A DNA stretch of 35,195 nucleotides from a virus. Positions 7,809 to 18,319 of the stretch are shown in pieces; positions within the stretch are counted from its first letter, which is position 1, and the number at the start of each line of letters is the position of its first letter. Below the pieces are notes generated by a model, which was not told the DNA's origin, made no database searches, and was given only the letters and a program-made list of their open reading frames with translations. The position numbers were made by a program, and so were the translations under genes. Where the stretch lies: the IMG/VR virus record IMGVR_UViG_3300025120_000223, positions 1 through 35,195 of that record. One strand, written 5' to 3'.

Positions 7809-9754
7809 TATTGGTTAACTCCTAAGTTAGTTTCTACCGAACCAGCAGCTCCACCTAATGCTTCTTGTAATGCTCTAGTTGCTTCAACTGTAACTTGTCC
7901 TACGTTTTGTTCTAAACCTTTTTCTCTAAGTAATGTTTGTGATGATTCATAGTCATTAGTAGCTACCATATCTTGCCACCATCCTTGTGTCTCATCTGCT
8001 TCTTGTCCCCATATCTGTCTAGTGATTCCTCTATAAGGACTGACTATATCATCGTATGTTAATTGAGTATTAGTATGTTTAGGAAACAAAGCTAATCTAC
8101 TTGTCTTTAAACTTTCAACTAATGCTGCTTCATAGTCTGGATTGTTTCTAATCCTTCCAGCTTTCTCTGCAACTTCTGCATCAGTTAAGCTGCCAAACAC
8201 TGGACCAAGCCATTGTGTATATAAACCTCTTACTCTATCTTCTTGTTCAGCAGTTCTGTTTAATCCACCAACACCACCGCTATCTATGTATTCTGAAAAT
8301 TTAATATCTCTTACACCACTTCTAAATGGGTCTGCAAATAAAGCTAACTGTTCTGTTGTATAACCTTCTGACCATTCACCAGTTACCCACTTGTTTGCTA
8401 TCCATCCAGACAAAGCATCTGGTGCAGCTAACTCTTGATTAGTATCTGTATCATAACCACCAGATACTCCTGCAGCTTTAAGTGCTGAAGCAACTTGTAG
8501 TTTGTAATCATTAGCTTTTTGTGTAGCTGTTAATGGGTCAGCTGTGTACTCTTCTAACCAAGAACGTTCAGCTTCATTGTGTGTCTTATACCAGTTAGTA
8601 GAAAACCATTCTGCTCTTGTTACTTCTCTACCTTCTAGTGCAGCTTCAGCTATTAAGGCAACTGAATCTGGGTCTAGTATCCAAGGTTGTATCGTAGCTT
8701 CTTTAGCTAGGTTCTCTGCAAAAGATGTAAATGGATGTGGTGCTTTATCTGTTACTGGGTCATTACCTGGAAGGTCTGCACTGTTACCAGCTATAACTCC
8801 CATTAAGTCTAAGTCATCATAAGAGAACTTAGCATTAACAAAGTAGTTTTCTCCTGGAGTAACAAAGCCAGCTTCTATTGGGTCATTGTCCTTTACCTCA
8901 TAAAACATAAAGATTGTGCTGCCCTGGTATAAAGAACCTGCACCTGGTACAGCATATCGTAAGAAGAGTTGTCCTTCTACATCTACTAAGTCTGCACCTT
9001 CTGGTATATTGTTAAACTGATTTTTTTCATTACTTAAGACTTGTTCTTGTGACTGTCCACTTGGAGGTAGTACATCACCTGGAGGTGGGTCACCTGGAAG
9101 TGGGTCACCTGTAGGTGGTAAAATTATTGGTGCATCTTCTGGTTTAAATATAGGTTGACTTGCTGCACCTTCACTTGATAAAGGAAATGTTGGAGTAGAT
9201 ATATTATAGTTTGCTGATAATTGTGCTTCAGCTATAACTTGAGCAGGGTCTATGTTTGGAGCAAAATCAAAAGTAACTCCTGTATAGACTGGGTCCTTAG
9301 CTCCCTTAGAATCTTTAATAACAACTTCAACTGGTTTGTTAGGAGCAAAATCAAAAGTAACTTCGTTAGGACTAACAGCTTGTGTTATTTTTTGTTCTAC
9401 CTTTTTAACTTCTGCAGTGTTTCTTTCCATCTCAAGAAACTTAGAAACTGAATCTGTGTAATTTAATTTGTCTGGTAAACCTAGCAAATTGTCTGCCATA
9501 TTCATAGCAGCACTTATTTCATCTTGGTTAAACTGTGTAGCTTTAGCATTTGCATTAGGTCCTAAGATTGGATATAGCTTTACATTACCTATTTCAGCAA
9601 AAGGTTGTCTATCACTTTCACCTTTAAGTTGTTTTTCAATTTCATTAGAATCAACAGCATCTTTTACAGAACCACTTTTTATTCCAGATTCTAGTTTTTT
9701 TGCAATGTAATAAAGAGCTAAATCTCCTACGTATTTGTCACCTTGGTATGCCAT
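7808..9754 (-). CDS. Large virion protein with Pro-rich linker (648 aa)
   Basis: Coupled by TAATG to both neighbours. About the first 130 residues are helical and polar. The motif EVTFDFAPNKP/GVTFDFAPNID occurs twice around residues 130-170, a short internal repeat. Residues about 215-245 are a Pro/Gly linker (PPTGDPLPGDPPPGD). The C-terminal 350 residues are rich in Trp and helical (STNWYKTHNEAERSWLEEY, YTQWLGPVFGSLTDAE, LFPKHTNTQLTYDDI). I do not recognise a named family. Position suggests an internal virion protein ejected with the DNA or part of the tail. Confidence 0.6.
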   Translation of the reverse strand: MAYQGDKYVGDLALYYIAKKLESGIKSGSVKDAVDSNEIEKQLKGESDRQPFAEIGNVKLYPILGPNANAKATQFNQDEISAAMNMADNLLGLPDKLNYTDSVSKFLEMERNTAEVKKVEQKITQAVSPNEVTFDFAPNKPVEVVIKDSKGAKDPVYTGVTFDFAPNIDPAQVIAEAQLSANYNISTPTFPLSSEGAASQPIFKPEDAPIILPPTGDPLPGDPPPGDVLPPSGQSQEQVLSNEKNQFNNIPEGADLVDVEGQLFLRYAVPGAGSLYQGSTIFMFYEVKDNDPIEAGFVTPGENYFVNAKFSYDDLDLMGVIAGNSADLPGNDPVTDKAPHPFTSFAENLAKEATIQPWILDPDSVALIAEAALEGREVTRAEWFSTNWYKTHNEAERSWLEEYTADPLTATQKANDYKLQVASALKAAGVSGGYDTDTNQELAAPDALSGWIANKWVTGEWSEGYTTEQLALFADPFRSGVRDIKFSEYIDSGGVGGLNRTAEQEDRVRGLYTQWLGPVFGSLTDAEVAEKAGRIRNNPDYEAALVESLKTSRLALFPKHTNTQLTYDDIVSPYRGITRQIWGQEADETQGWWQDMVATNDYESSQTLLREKGLEQNVGQVTVEATRALQEALGGAAGSVETNLGVNQ

Positions 9755-11700
9755 TACTTAGTACTTTCCATACTATATTGTACTTCATTATCTTGGTTAT
9801 CGTTGGAGGTTACACTATTGATTCCTTTAAATAAAGTTTCATAAAAGGGTTTTGTAAGTTTGTATGTTATAGAATACTTATCATCTATCTGACCGAAGTT
9901 GTCAAAGAAATCTACATCTTTGTCTCTAGCTTTATTTGCAGCATTAGCTACATCTGCGGCAAGAATTAATGTTTCATATAACGCAAGGATACCTGCAGCT
10001 GGTCCAGTAAAAGCTGCTGCTCCATACTTAGTTCCTAACTTTGATAAACCTTTCTCTATTACTTCTTGTCCCACATCTAATTTACTTAATCCTTTAAGAA
10101 CCTTGCCAGCAAACTTTGGTTTTGTTTTAACCATATCTTCTGCTGTCTTTAGTGCAGCTTCACTATGCTCATCTACGAATGCTTTTCGTACATTATCTAT
10201 CACTTCACGCTTAGATTTAGGAGCAGTATCTCTTGTTAAGCTAGTACCTTGTCTATCTAAAGGTTTATCTAGTATGGTGTCTATTGCTGCTTCTGCTTCT
10301 TTAAGGTCTTGATTAGGTGCTAACCATAAGTTTAAAGTGTCATCTATACCAGCTGTCTGCATTGAAACTGGAGATATCGGAGTAAGCTTACCTGTCCTGG
10401 AGTTCTGTACCAACAAACTTACACCAGCTTTCTGTATTTTTTCTATAAAGTTTACAGCTGGTGTCATGTGCATAGTACCTCTTACTTTAAGACTGATATC
10501 TGGTTTAAGTATGGTTACTGCTTCATCTGCAAATTTAGCTGTCGTTGGCTGTGATGGTCCACCTTGTGATGGTTTTACAAAAAATTCTATGGGTATAGGT
10601 AGTTTCTTTTTAACAATACCTTCTATTGTTGATTGAGATGGTTTAAAATCTGTTACAAATTCCCCGCCAGTGTCAGTAGCTTTTCCTCTATAGGTTATAA
10701 GCTTTCCATTAGGTAAAGTATTTCTAAGTTTACCTTCTATGTTCTCTACCATGTCAGCAAAAAAAACTTGGTCTTTTATTACAGCACCTGGTTGAGTTAA
10801 CCTCCAATAAAAATTGTCTGTTCTGTTTAAATAGTCTTTACTTCTATCAACAAGAAACGTTTTATAAGCATTGAGACTTTCCTGCACGTTACTAGCTACT
10901 AACTTTTTATTTTTACCTACATCAAATTCTATATTCTTTACAAAACCTTCAGCATTGTCAGCAGCTTTAATATCTTCTGGGTCAATGTTTAATAGTCCAG
11001 ACATTAATCCTCCTGTATGTACGCTTTCTGGAACTACTGACCTTGTTAACATTATTTTTGCATTAGCAACATACTCTGACATTGAAACAGCTATATCCAT
11101 AATATCATTGCCTGCTCCAGTAATAACTGCAAACTTACCTTGCTTCATCAGTGTTGCTATTTCTAAAGGAGTAGAGTTTAAATTACCAGACAATCTTTTT
11201 AAGTTATCCATACTCTGGTCTATAACGTGTGCTATTGTTTCATTGTAATCATCAAATAAACTAATATCATTTGCATCTAAACCAGAACCAGCTAGCTTGT
11301 TCATTGTTTTAATTGTTATATCTTCTTCTAGATTTATTAAATCAACTAATATTTTTCCTATTTGTTTTTCTGTTTTTACAACACCTATGTCATTTATTTT
11401 TGGTAAAAAGTCATCACCTATTACATCAGATAAAGCGAAGTGTGTCATGTCTCCTGGTGCTGTTAACAATTCACTTAGTAATGTCATGTCAAAGTCTTTG
11501 GGTTTATACCCTACAAACTTAATAAAATCATCCATTGACTTCATTAATTTTTTTAAATCTATCTGGGTATATTCTGACCGATTACTTAAATCTGGTACGT
11601 AATTGCTTATGTAATTTACACTTCTTCTTGAAGCTTCAAAAGGTATTATTGGTGCAGTTGTTGCTGCAGCTATGTTGGCTAACTCTTCTTCAGTAGCCAT
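9754..11700 (-). CDS. Large virion protein, unknown (648 aa)
   Basis: Starts two bases after the 35-aa micro-gene and ends in a TAATG overlap. Mostly helical, with many Asp/Lys pairs. Near the C-terminus (about residues 565-600) an apolar stretch, GAAAFTGPAAGILALYETLI, followed by LAADVANAANKARD, could be a membrane-interacting amphipathic helix, as found in ejection proteins that cross the cell envelope. No catalytic motif seen. It shares exactly the same length as its neighbour (648 aa) but no visible sequence similarity, so I regard that as coincidence. Confidence 0.6.
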   Translation of the reverse strand: MATEEELANIAAATTAPIIPFEASRRSVNYISNYVPDLSNRSEYTQIDLKKLMKSMDDFIKFVGYKPKDFDMTLLSELLTAPGDMTHFALSDVIGDDFLPKINDIGVVKTEKQIGKILVDLINLEEDITIKTMNKLAGSGLDANDISLFDDYNETIAHVIDQSMDNLKRLSGNLNSTPLEIATLMKQGKFAVITGAGNDIMDIAVSMSEYVANAKIMLTRSVVPESVHTGGLMSGLLNIDPEDIKAADNAEGFVKNIEFDVGKNKKLVASNVQESLNAYKTFLVDRSKDYLNRTDNFYWRLTQPGAVIKDQVFFADMVENIEGKLRNTLPNGKLITYRGKATDTGGEFVTDFKPSQSTIEGIVKKKLPIPIEFFVKPSQGGPSQPTTAKFADEAVTILKPDISLKVRGTMHMTPAVNFIEKIQKAGVSLLVQNSRTGKLTPISPVSMQTAGIDDTLNLWLAPNQDLKEAEAAIDTILDKPLDRQGTSLTRDTAPKSKREVIDNVRKAFVDEHSEAALKTAEDMVKTKPKFAGKVLKGLSKLDVGQEVIEKGLSKLGTKYGAAAFTGPAAGILALYETLILAADVANAANKARDKDVDFFDNFGQIDDKYSITYKLTKPFYETLFKGINSVTSNDNQDNEVQYSMESTK

Positions 11701-11702
11701 AA

Positions 11703-11810
11703 CTATCTTTTAATTTTGTTTTCTTTAAAAAACTTTTGTTTTTTTAGCTGCATATTCTGTCTAGCTAATTTCATTTGTTCTTCAAAAGACATCTCTTGTA
11801 TAGGTTTCAT
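11703..11810 (-). CDS. Micro-protein, charged helix (35 aa)
   Basis: Short frame filling the gap between the transglycosylase-like gene and the next virion gene. Its ATG overlaps the upstream stop (ATGA) and its TAG is two bases before the next ATG. The product, beginning MKPIQEMSFEEQMKLARQ, is one amphipathic Lys/Gln-rich helix. Exact tiling between genes supports translation. Role unknown; perhaps a minor structural peptide, or only a coupling device that carries ribosomes to the next gene. Confidence 0.6.
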   Translation of the reverse strand: MKPIQEMSFEEQMKLARQNMQLKKQKFFKENKIKR

Positions 11811-12619
11811 TCTGGGTCCATTGTGGACAAGATGTCATCTATTGTAAATTTATCCTCATTATCTCTAACTATCTCTGTTTTAATTTGCGCACCTTCAAAA
11901 CTTTCAGCTTGTTGTGGTACTTGTGATTCAATCTGTACATCACTTACTGGTTGTGTTCTATTAGGAACTAATGCTGATAACATATTAGCTGCATACTTTT
12001 GCATTGGGTCTATGCCTGGAACCATGCCATCATCTTGTGTATTTAATTTAGGTGTGGATTGTATCTCTTGTTTGTTCTGTTGTATATAACTTTCAACATC
12101 TGCATTAACTGGTTGCTTCTCTAAGTATCCAGAATACTTATCCATAACGCTGTTTACATACTCTTGTATGTTAGGTCCAAAACCTTCTATGTTCCCTATG
12201 CTACCTACTGCATCAATACCTGCGTTCATAGCGGTGTTAGCTTTACCTGGACCACCATACCAAGCAACTGCTACTAAATCCCAAGAACCATACTTGTTGT
12301 AGTATTCAGAAAATTTATAAGCTGCAACGATATCTTGCATCTCTGGTGTTCGCCAATCTGCACCTTCATATCCTGCTTGTTTAGACCATTTGTCCCAGTT
12401 AACATCTAAGATACCATAAGCACCTAATGCCTGGACATCAATAAGTTGTCCATCAAAACCCACCATCTTTGTTGGTTTATGTTTGAGCAAGTAATTGCCG
12501 CCAGCATTCTCTTGCTCTTTAGTGGCTTCCATAAATGAAACTAGTTCTTGTTGATTCATAATACTAATTGGGTCTGTTAGCGATACTATTAAGAATAGTA
12601 GCCCGAGTATTCCTTGCAC
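11807..12619 (-). CDS. Virion-associated lytic transglycosylase-like protein (270 aa)
   Basis: Residues about 25-130 look like a lysozyme-fold/SLT domain: KEQENAGGNYLLKH contains a candidate catalytic Glu (Glu37 or Glu35), followed by ALGAYGILDVNW and later YNKYGSWDLVAVAWYGGPGKA, matching the conserved pattern of SLT proteins (E..GG.Y, GAYGI, AWYGG). Such virion enzymes open peptidoglycan locally during DNA entry. The C-terminal half is Gln/Pro-rich and probably disordered. Start: GTG at 12619 has AGGAGA 8 bases upstream and gives a hydrophobic N-terminus (ILGLLFLIVSL); the alternative ATG at 12559 (MNQQEL) lacks a ribosome binding site. The GTG frame overlaps the previous gene by 56 bases. 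Confidence 0.72.
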   Translation of the reverse strand: MQGILGLLFLIVSLTDPISIMNQQELVSFMEATKEQENAGGNYLLKHKPTKMVGFDGQLIDVQALGAYGILDVNWDKWSKQAGYEGADWRTPEMQDIVAAYKFSEYYNKYGSWDLVAVAWYGGPGKANTAMNAGIDAVGSIGNIEGFGPNIQEYVNSVMDKYSGYLEKQPVNADVESYIQQNKQEIQSTPKLNTQDDGMVPGIDPMQKYAANMLSALVPNRTQPVSDVQIESQVPQQAESFEGAQIKTEIVRDNEDKFTIDDILSTMDPE

Positions 12620-13586
12620 TATAATTCTCTCCTAATCTGCTTTTTTCTTTGTCGGTTATCATATCAAACTTCTCTCTCATTCTACTTTCAGAATCTATCT
12701 GTGTAAGACCTTGTTCTTCAATAGTACTCTGTACATTGTCAGCTGCATAGTTTCCATAATCACCAGCAAGTATTTCCTCACCAGTCATCTCTGGTTGTTG
12801 TTGTGCTGTAGCAGCTAAAGATTGATTCTGTTGATAAGAAGCTTCTGCTTCTTTGTACATTGTGTTAGATAACAGTTTAAGTTCAGAGGGATTAGGGTCT
12901 CTGTTTAAATCTGCAGCATAAAGTCTTTTTACTTTCTGTGCAATAGTTGCTGGGTCAGCTGGTAAATAAGTCTCTGATTGTGGTATCTCTGGTACTGGAT
13001 TAGCAACATATTCACCTAATGTTGTTTTCCATGCAGCACCATTAAGTTTTTCTATATCAGTAACACCACCTCTATTTGCTCTGCTTAACACTGGAGTAAA
13101 AGCTCTTTGAGTTGCTAGGTCCCATTCTCCTGGCATAAATCCATCACCCACACTAAGTAGGTTGGAGTTAATTAAATCTGCTTGTATGCCAGCAATCTCT
13201 TCTTCTGATTTACCACCGAATAGATTAACTAAATCTTCTTCAGTATAGAAATCTGTAGCTCCAGAACGTGGAGGAACATAGTTAGCTGGTACACCTAAAA
13301 CTGCATCTTGATTACCAAACTGTCCATATTGTTCATTAGCTGCTGCTAATGCAACATTATCCCCTGTAACACCTGTTATGTCTTGTCCAGATGTAGCGTA
13401 GTCTATTACATATTGTGGAATGTTTGCAGACAATAGATATAAAGAAGCATCTTGTACTGTAGATGCTGATGCTATATCTACTCTTTGTTCTGTTGTTATA
13501 CCTATCTGATTGGTACCCAATGAATCATCTTCATTAATCTGAAGTATTATACTTTCTATTCTTTGTAAAAATTCATCAACTGTCAT
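12564..13586 (-). CDS. Virion protein, unknown (340 aa)
   Basis: Starts 11 bases inside the end of the 1580-aa gene and overlaps the transglycosylase-like gene at its own end. Residues about 1-60 form an acidic helical region; the middle holds YTEEDLVNLFGGKSEEEIAG and FTPVLSRANRGG; the last third is Gln-rich helix (EAEASYQQNQSLAATAQQQP). No recognisable enzymatic motif. Packed among ejection-protein candidates, so probably part of the internal or tail complex; function not known. Confidence 0.55.
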   Translation of the reverse strand: MTVDEFLQRIESIILQINEDDSLGTNQIGITTEQRVDIASASTVQDASLYLLSANIPQYVIDYATSGQDITGVTGDNVALAAANEQYGQFGNQDAVLGVPANYVPPRSGATDFYTEEDLVNLFGGKSEEEIAGIQADLINSNLLSVGDGFMPGEWDLATQRAFTPVLSRANRGGVTDIEKLNGAAWKTTLGEYVANPVPEIPQSETYLPADPATIAQKVKRLYAADLNRDPNPSELKLLSNTMYKEAEASYQQNQSLAATAQQQPEMTGEEILAGDYGNYAADNVQSTIEEQGLTQIDSESRMREKFDMITDKEKSRLGENYSARNTRATILNSIANRPN

Positions 13587-16500
13587 TTAATCCTCTTATT
13601 AATTCTATATCTTCATCTGCTTCTCGTAGTTCTCTTTGAAAGATTTCTTTTGCTAAAGGTCCAAACTCTGGGTACTTAACCAATATACCTTGCATCTTGT
13701 TTCTTAACAAGCTTCTAAATGGTACTAATTTGTTTGAACTTCTAAAGGAAGTATCAGTATAGGTAGAATTTAATTCTTTTGTTTGTGCGATTACTGCATC
13801 TCTAGTCTTTACATACTCGACTAAACCTAATGCTGCTGGGTTAGTTGTTAATGTACTATCTAGTTGATAGGTAAGTGGGTCGAACCATGTGTACAATTCA
13901 TCAATCAAATCATCCATCTCTGGTTTTGTTTGTGAATAGTCTATGCTTCTTCCATAACCTGGGTACTTACTAGCTATTTCTGCTTTCTTATTTCTTTTAG
14001 CTTGTACAGAAACCTTATCGTTTCTTACTAACAATCCATTCTCTTTAACAAAGTTTTCATACTCAACGCTACCTAATAGAATATTCTTAGCTTGTTGCCA
14101 TTGTTCTATAGTTCTGGGAACTCTATCTCCACCAATAATCTGATTCCAATATTGTTCATACATAAACTCTGAATTAGTTTCATCTATTAAGAATGCGTAA
14201 GTTAAATCAAATTTCTCTACAAGTTCTGGGTTATTTCTTTCCCATGTAGCACCATCAGCTGTGACTGGTCTTTTCTTTATAGTCTCTGTTCTACTGGTAG
14301 CTAATGTAATTGGGTTAAATCCAAATCTCTCTACGAATGTTTTAACTGCTGTAGAACTATCTGGTGAAGCATTGGATATATTTCTATACTCTTCTGCTAA
14401 TGTTTCAAATAAAAATAGTTGTCCTGTCTTATCAGATATCTCATACTTAGGACTTACAGAACCAGATGGTCCAATAGCTTGGGAGATACCTCTAATAATA
14501 AATATATCTCTAGCATAATCTCCTGCTAACTCCATGCCTTCATTAGCTCCTTCTGGAGAACTATCATCAATTTTTCCAGCATACACTAAAGCTTTATACA
14601 CATCTATGGTTGTATTAGAAAACATACGTTTAGATTCTGCTCCACCTATACCATAAGCAGTAAGTATTTTTTTTAACCAAGATGGTGCTGGTACTAATGA
14701 AGTAATTATTTCAGTAGCAGTTTCTGTACGAGGTGGTGCAAAGTCTCCAAACAATATTTTCTCTTCTATTTTACCTGGTCTTAGTACATTAAATTTACGA
14801 TTAATAAATGCAGCTGGCACTGTAATAGTTGGACCAAAACCTGGTATTAAGTTACCTGCTATGTTTAAAGAACCAGCAAAGACTGGTAGGTTAACTTGTA
14901 CACCATTCTCTGTTAAGTCTTTAAACATCCACTTTTGTAATAATCCTTCTCCTGGATAACCAAACAACTCTTCATTAGTGTTTGGGTCTTTATAAAAGAA
15001 TCCTTTTTGTCCAGAATCATCAAACACTGGGTTAGGTTTTTGTGCTGACTGTACAAACTGCTGCGCTCTACGTATAGGTCTGCCTTGGTTTTCTACAAGT
15101 AATCTGCTCCAAGTACTAAAAATTTCTACGTATGCTTCACCGAATGGAAATATTCCTCTAGTTGCATTACCTAATCTAGTTCTAGTAGAGACATCATAAA
15201 GAAGTTTTTTAGTTTCACTAAGCGCATGTGATGCACCTATTTTATCTATAATCTCTACTTTGTTTATGCCACCTTTAACTCCTTGGTAACTTTCTAATTT
15301 TTTAAGTACAGCTTTTTCATTCTTACTTCCTGTAGCTAGTCCAGCTTCTTTAGCTTGTTGTACTAACTTCTTAAGTGTTGCTCCATTAGCATGTTGTGCA
15401 AAGTCTCCTACTTTGTCCCAGTAATGAAACTTAAAGGTTGGCGCTCTTGACATTGTCTTAGTAGGAATAGTCATAAAGAAATTAAAAGATTCATCTACAA
15501 AGTCATCTAACCTTCTAGTTTGTGATGTCATTGCATTCTTTAACTCTCCACGTGCTTGTTCTGGTAATACTTTTTCAAACTTCTTAACGAAATCTTTCTT
15601 CATCTTCTCTTGGTTTTTTCTTAACTGTGTAGTTATAGAGGTGTATTCAACATCACTAAGTTGACCAGCCCAGTATTTACCCATGTCTATATTTTCTAAC
15701 CCTACTAACTCTGCAGCATCCATTGCTTCATCTGACAAAGCTTTAAGTAAATCTTCTTTACCATTCTCATCTATCCAGTTTCTAGCAAGTCTTGCTGTAC
15801 TACCTTTAGTGCTTGTCTCTACAATTCCACCAGTAACTTGTGCTACTGAAGCATTAGCATAGTGAATGAACTCTTCAGCTTTAGCTTTACCTGGCGCACC
15901 ATTAAAGCCAGCTCCTCTAAAAGCATGTCCTTCTGCACCTGTAACTTTTCTAATATGTTTATTTAATGGGTTACCTTGTGTTTGTGTTTCTTTAATTAAT
16001 TTATTTAGCTGAGCTTTTCTAGCAGCAGTATTTGGTTCTAATTGTATTGCAGCAAGTCTCCTAGACAATGGGTCAAATTTATGTTGCATAAAGTTTCTAA
16101 ATGATGCTTCTCCCCAAGCTCTTCTATTCTCTTGTCTTGATACTGTAGTAAATCTACCTGTTCCACCTGTTCTCCTAGAAGCAGAAGTTATACCTGCACC
16201 ATTTAAAGTTACATCAATAAATTGTGCGTTATCTTCAAAAGAACCTAATAACATCTTGCTCGATTCTTTTTCTTTACCAAAAGGTCTAGCAATCATTTGT
16301 GCTGGATGTGTAATAACATTCGTAACACCAGAAGATAACATTCTTAATTGTTCTTCTGCTATAACTCTTATTGTCCATGCTGGTCGTAATAGAACTAATG
16401 GTTTGAATAAGGCACCATAATACCAATCCATAAACCTTCTTGTTGATTCTACATTCCCAGAAGCTAGTAATTTAGTTCCTACTTTTCCTAGTGTCTCATC

Positions 16501-18318
16501 TAATGCTTTAGCAGAACGTATTAAAGCTTTGGGGTCTGGTAAAAATATTTCATCTGCTAACTGTGATGCAACTACTGGGTCTAGTAACTCTTTAACACCA
16601 TCTAATTTACCACCTTGTAATTGTCTTAATACATTAGTTATTGGTAAATCTCCACCAGATGAATCTATTGTGTAACTTTTTACTGTATCTTTGTTTTTCT
16701 TAGCAGTTCCAATAAACCTTGCCTGGACACTTAATCCTTCATCAACTAATGTCTTTTGCCAATCAGTTAACTTTGCTGTAGCTGCTTTAACAGTAGTATC
16801 TTTATCTACTCCTGCTAGTCCACGTATAACAGCTGGTTTAAAATTTCTCTCTATAAAGTTAGTAACAACTATTGCTGTTTGTGAAGGTGCATCTGCAGCA
16901 CTAAGTGCTTTCATAGAATCTTTCATAAATTTATTTGTAGTTGTAGCAGCTTTATCTTTATCCATACTTGATGTAGCTAAACGTATAAATCTATTTAGTG
17001 AAACTAAACTATCATTTTTATTTTCTGTAACAAGTCTTGTTCCATAAGTTCTTTCCATTCTTTTTGTTAAAAAATTACCTTTTCTTTTAACTGTAGGAAC
17101 GTTGTTTAATGTTGCCTTTACTAATAATTTCTCATTAACTAATTCAGTAGTAAGCGCATCATCTATCTCATCAAATGATTTACCTTTATTTTTTGCTTTA
17201 AATTTATCTAAAGCTACATAGAACTCATAGTCATCAATATTATTTTTAGATGCTGCAATAATATCTGATGTATTATTTTCCCATAAAAACTGTTTAAATC
17301 TTACACCACTTTTACCAGCAAGAAATTCTTGGGATGTTGGTCCAAAAATAGTTTTACGTGTTCCTTGGAGTAATCCTGTGTTTTCAAATAACTTACCCGC
17401 ATTACTTAAGTTTTCTAATGTTTGTTCACCTGTCTTAAGATTATAACTAGCAGCTTGAAATGTTTTTGCACCAGCTCTTGCTTTACCTATTCCCATTGTT
17501 GCAAGACCTACTGGGTCTAAAAAGATTTGTGCAAGTATGTCTAAAGCACCAGTTATGTTGTTGTATGCAGCTGTTCCTGGTTCTATAATTTCATCTATTG
17601 GTTTAAATAAATAACGACCAATAGTTACTGTAGGGTCAAGTCCAGCTTCTTCAAATCTTTCTGCTCTCTCTCCAGTAAACTGTATTGCTTCTTCCGCTTT
17701 TTTCTTTTGTTGTTCATAAATCTGTACACCTAAAACATTGTCTAGTACAAACTCTCTAGCTACTAATGGGTCAACACCAGATGCTAACATATTTTTGTAT
17801 TCATCTGTTTGTGTTGGGTCAGTACTACCTAGAAACCACCCTGTACCTAAGTCAACTTCTTTACCTGCTGCTTCAGCTTGTGCTTTCATATCTAGTAACG
17901 AAGATTTAGATTTACCTTTAGCTTCATCGTGAGTCATACCTTGTTGTCTGCCTTCTAAATACCTAACTCCTCTAGCAGCTCCAGCTTCCCATAAGTTTTG
18001 AAATCCTAAGAATAAACCACGACTTCCAGATTTTGCTTTAACACCAATAGCTTTTTTTAATTTAGCGTAACCATTTTCTTCTTTGTTTAAAGCTTCTTTT
18101 AAAACTATTTGTCCCAATCTAGGGTCATTATCACTAATACCTAACTTGACTGCACCTACTAAAGAACCTTTACTTATTGTTGGGAATCTTTTAATAATAG
18201 CTGAAGCTTGGTTAGCCATAGCTTGTGTAGCTTGTGTTGGTGCAACAGATTTTTGTATCGCTCTTTCTGTAGCAGAATCATCTGCAAAAGAAGCTGCATC
18301 AAAGGTACTGTATGCCAT
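13576..18318 (-). CDS. Giant virion protein, probable internal/ejection protein (1580 aa)
   Basis: The longest gene in the window. AAAGGG lies just before its ATG. The N-terminal 250 residues are Ala/Lys-rich and helical. Around residue 255-280 a moderately apolar stretch (ALDILAQIFLDPVGLATMGI) occurs, and another around residues 625-665 (LFKPLVLLRPAWTIRVIAEE). It is basic overall, with many Lys/Arg helices. I see no protease, kinase or transglycosylase motif. T7 internal core proteins gp15 and gp16 (about 750 and 1300 aa) are similarly large helical proteins ejected into the cell; size and neighbours suggest an analogous job. Homology is not shown. Confidence 0.6.
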   Translation of the reverse strand: MAYSTFDAASFADDSATERAIQKSVAPTQATQAMANQASAIIKRFPTISKGSLVGAVKLGISDNDPRLGQIVLKEALNKEENGYAKLKKAIGVKAKSGSRGLFLGFQNLWEAGAARGVRYLEGRQQGMTHDEAKGKSKSSLLDMKAQAEAAGKEVDLGTGWFLGSTDPTQTDEYKNMLASGVDPLVAREFVLDNVLGVQIYEQQKKKAEEAIQFTGERAERFEEAGLDPTVTIGRYLFKPIDEIIEPGTAAYNNITGALDILAQIFLDPVGLATMGIGKARAGAKTFQAASYNLKTGEQTLENLSNAGKLFENTGLLQGTRKTIFGPTSQEFLAGKSGVRFKQFLWENNTSDIIAASKNNIDDYEFYVALDKFKAKNKGKSFDEIDDALTTELVNEKLLVKATLNNVPTVKRKGNFLTKRMERTYGTRLVTENKNDSLVSLNRFIRLATSSMDKDKAATTTNKFMKDSMKALSAADAPSQTAIVVTNFIERNFKPAVIRGLAGVDKDTTVKAATAKLTDWQKTLVDEGLSVQARFIGTAKKNKDTVKSYTIDSSGGDLPITNVLRQLQGGKLDGVKELLDPVVASQLADEIFLPDPKALIRSAKALDETLGKVGTKLLASGNVESTRRFMDWYYGALFKPLVLLRPAWTIRVIAEEQLRMLSSGVTNVITHPAQMIARPFGKEKESSKMLLGSFEDNAQFIDVTLNGAGITSASRRTGGTGRFTTVSRQENRRAWGEASFRNFMQHKFDPLSRRLAAIQLEPNTAARKAQLNKLIKETQTQGNPLNKHIRKVTGAEGHAFRGAGFNGAPGKAKAEEFIHYANASVAQVTGGIVETSTKGSTARLARNWIDENGKEDLLKALSDEAMDAAELVGLENIDMGKYWAGQLSDVEYTSITTQLRKNQEKMKKDFVKKFEKVLPEQARGELKNAMTSQTRRLDDFVDESFNFFMTIPTKTMSRAPTFKFHYWDKVGDFAQHANGATLKKLVQQAKEAGLATGSKNEKAVLKKLESYQGVKGGINKVEIIDKIGASHALSETKKLLYDVSTRTRLGNATRGIFPFGEAYVEIFSTWSRLLVENQGRPIRRAQQFVQSAQKPNPVFDDSGQKGFFYKDPNTNEELFGYPGEGLLQKWMFKDLTENGVQVNLPVFAGSLNIAGNLIPGFGPTITVPAAFINRKFNVLRPGKIEEKILFGDFAPPRTETATEIITSLVPAPSWLKKILTAYGIGGAESKRMFSNTTIDVYKALVYAGKIDDSSPEGANEGMELAGDYARDIFIIRGISQAIGPSGSVSPKYEISDKTGQLFLFETLAEEYRNISNASPDSSTAVKTFVERFGFNPITLATSRTETIKKRPVTADGATWERNNPELVEKFDLTYAFLIDETNSEFMYEQYWNQIIGGDRVPRTIEQWQQAKNILLGSVEYENFVKENGLLVRNDKVSVQAKRNKKAEIASKYPGYGRSIDYSQTKPEMDDLIDELYTWFDPLTYQLDSTLTTNPAALGLVEYVKTRDAVIAQTKELNSTYTDTSFRSSNKLVPFRSLLRNKMQGILVKYPEFGPLAKEIFQRELREADEDIELIRGLNDS

Positions 18319-18319
18319 G

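Noticed and set aside
7808-11700. The two 648-residue proteins as a gene duplication
   Set aside because: Same length, but I see no shared motifs or order of segments between them.
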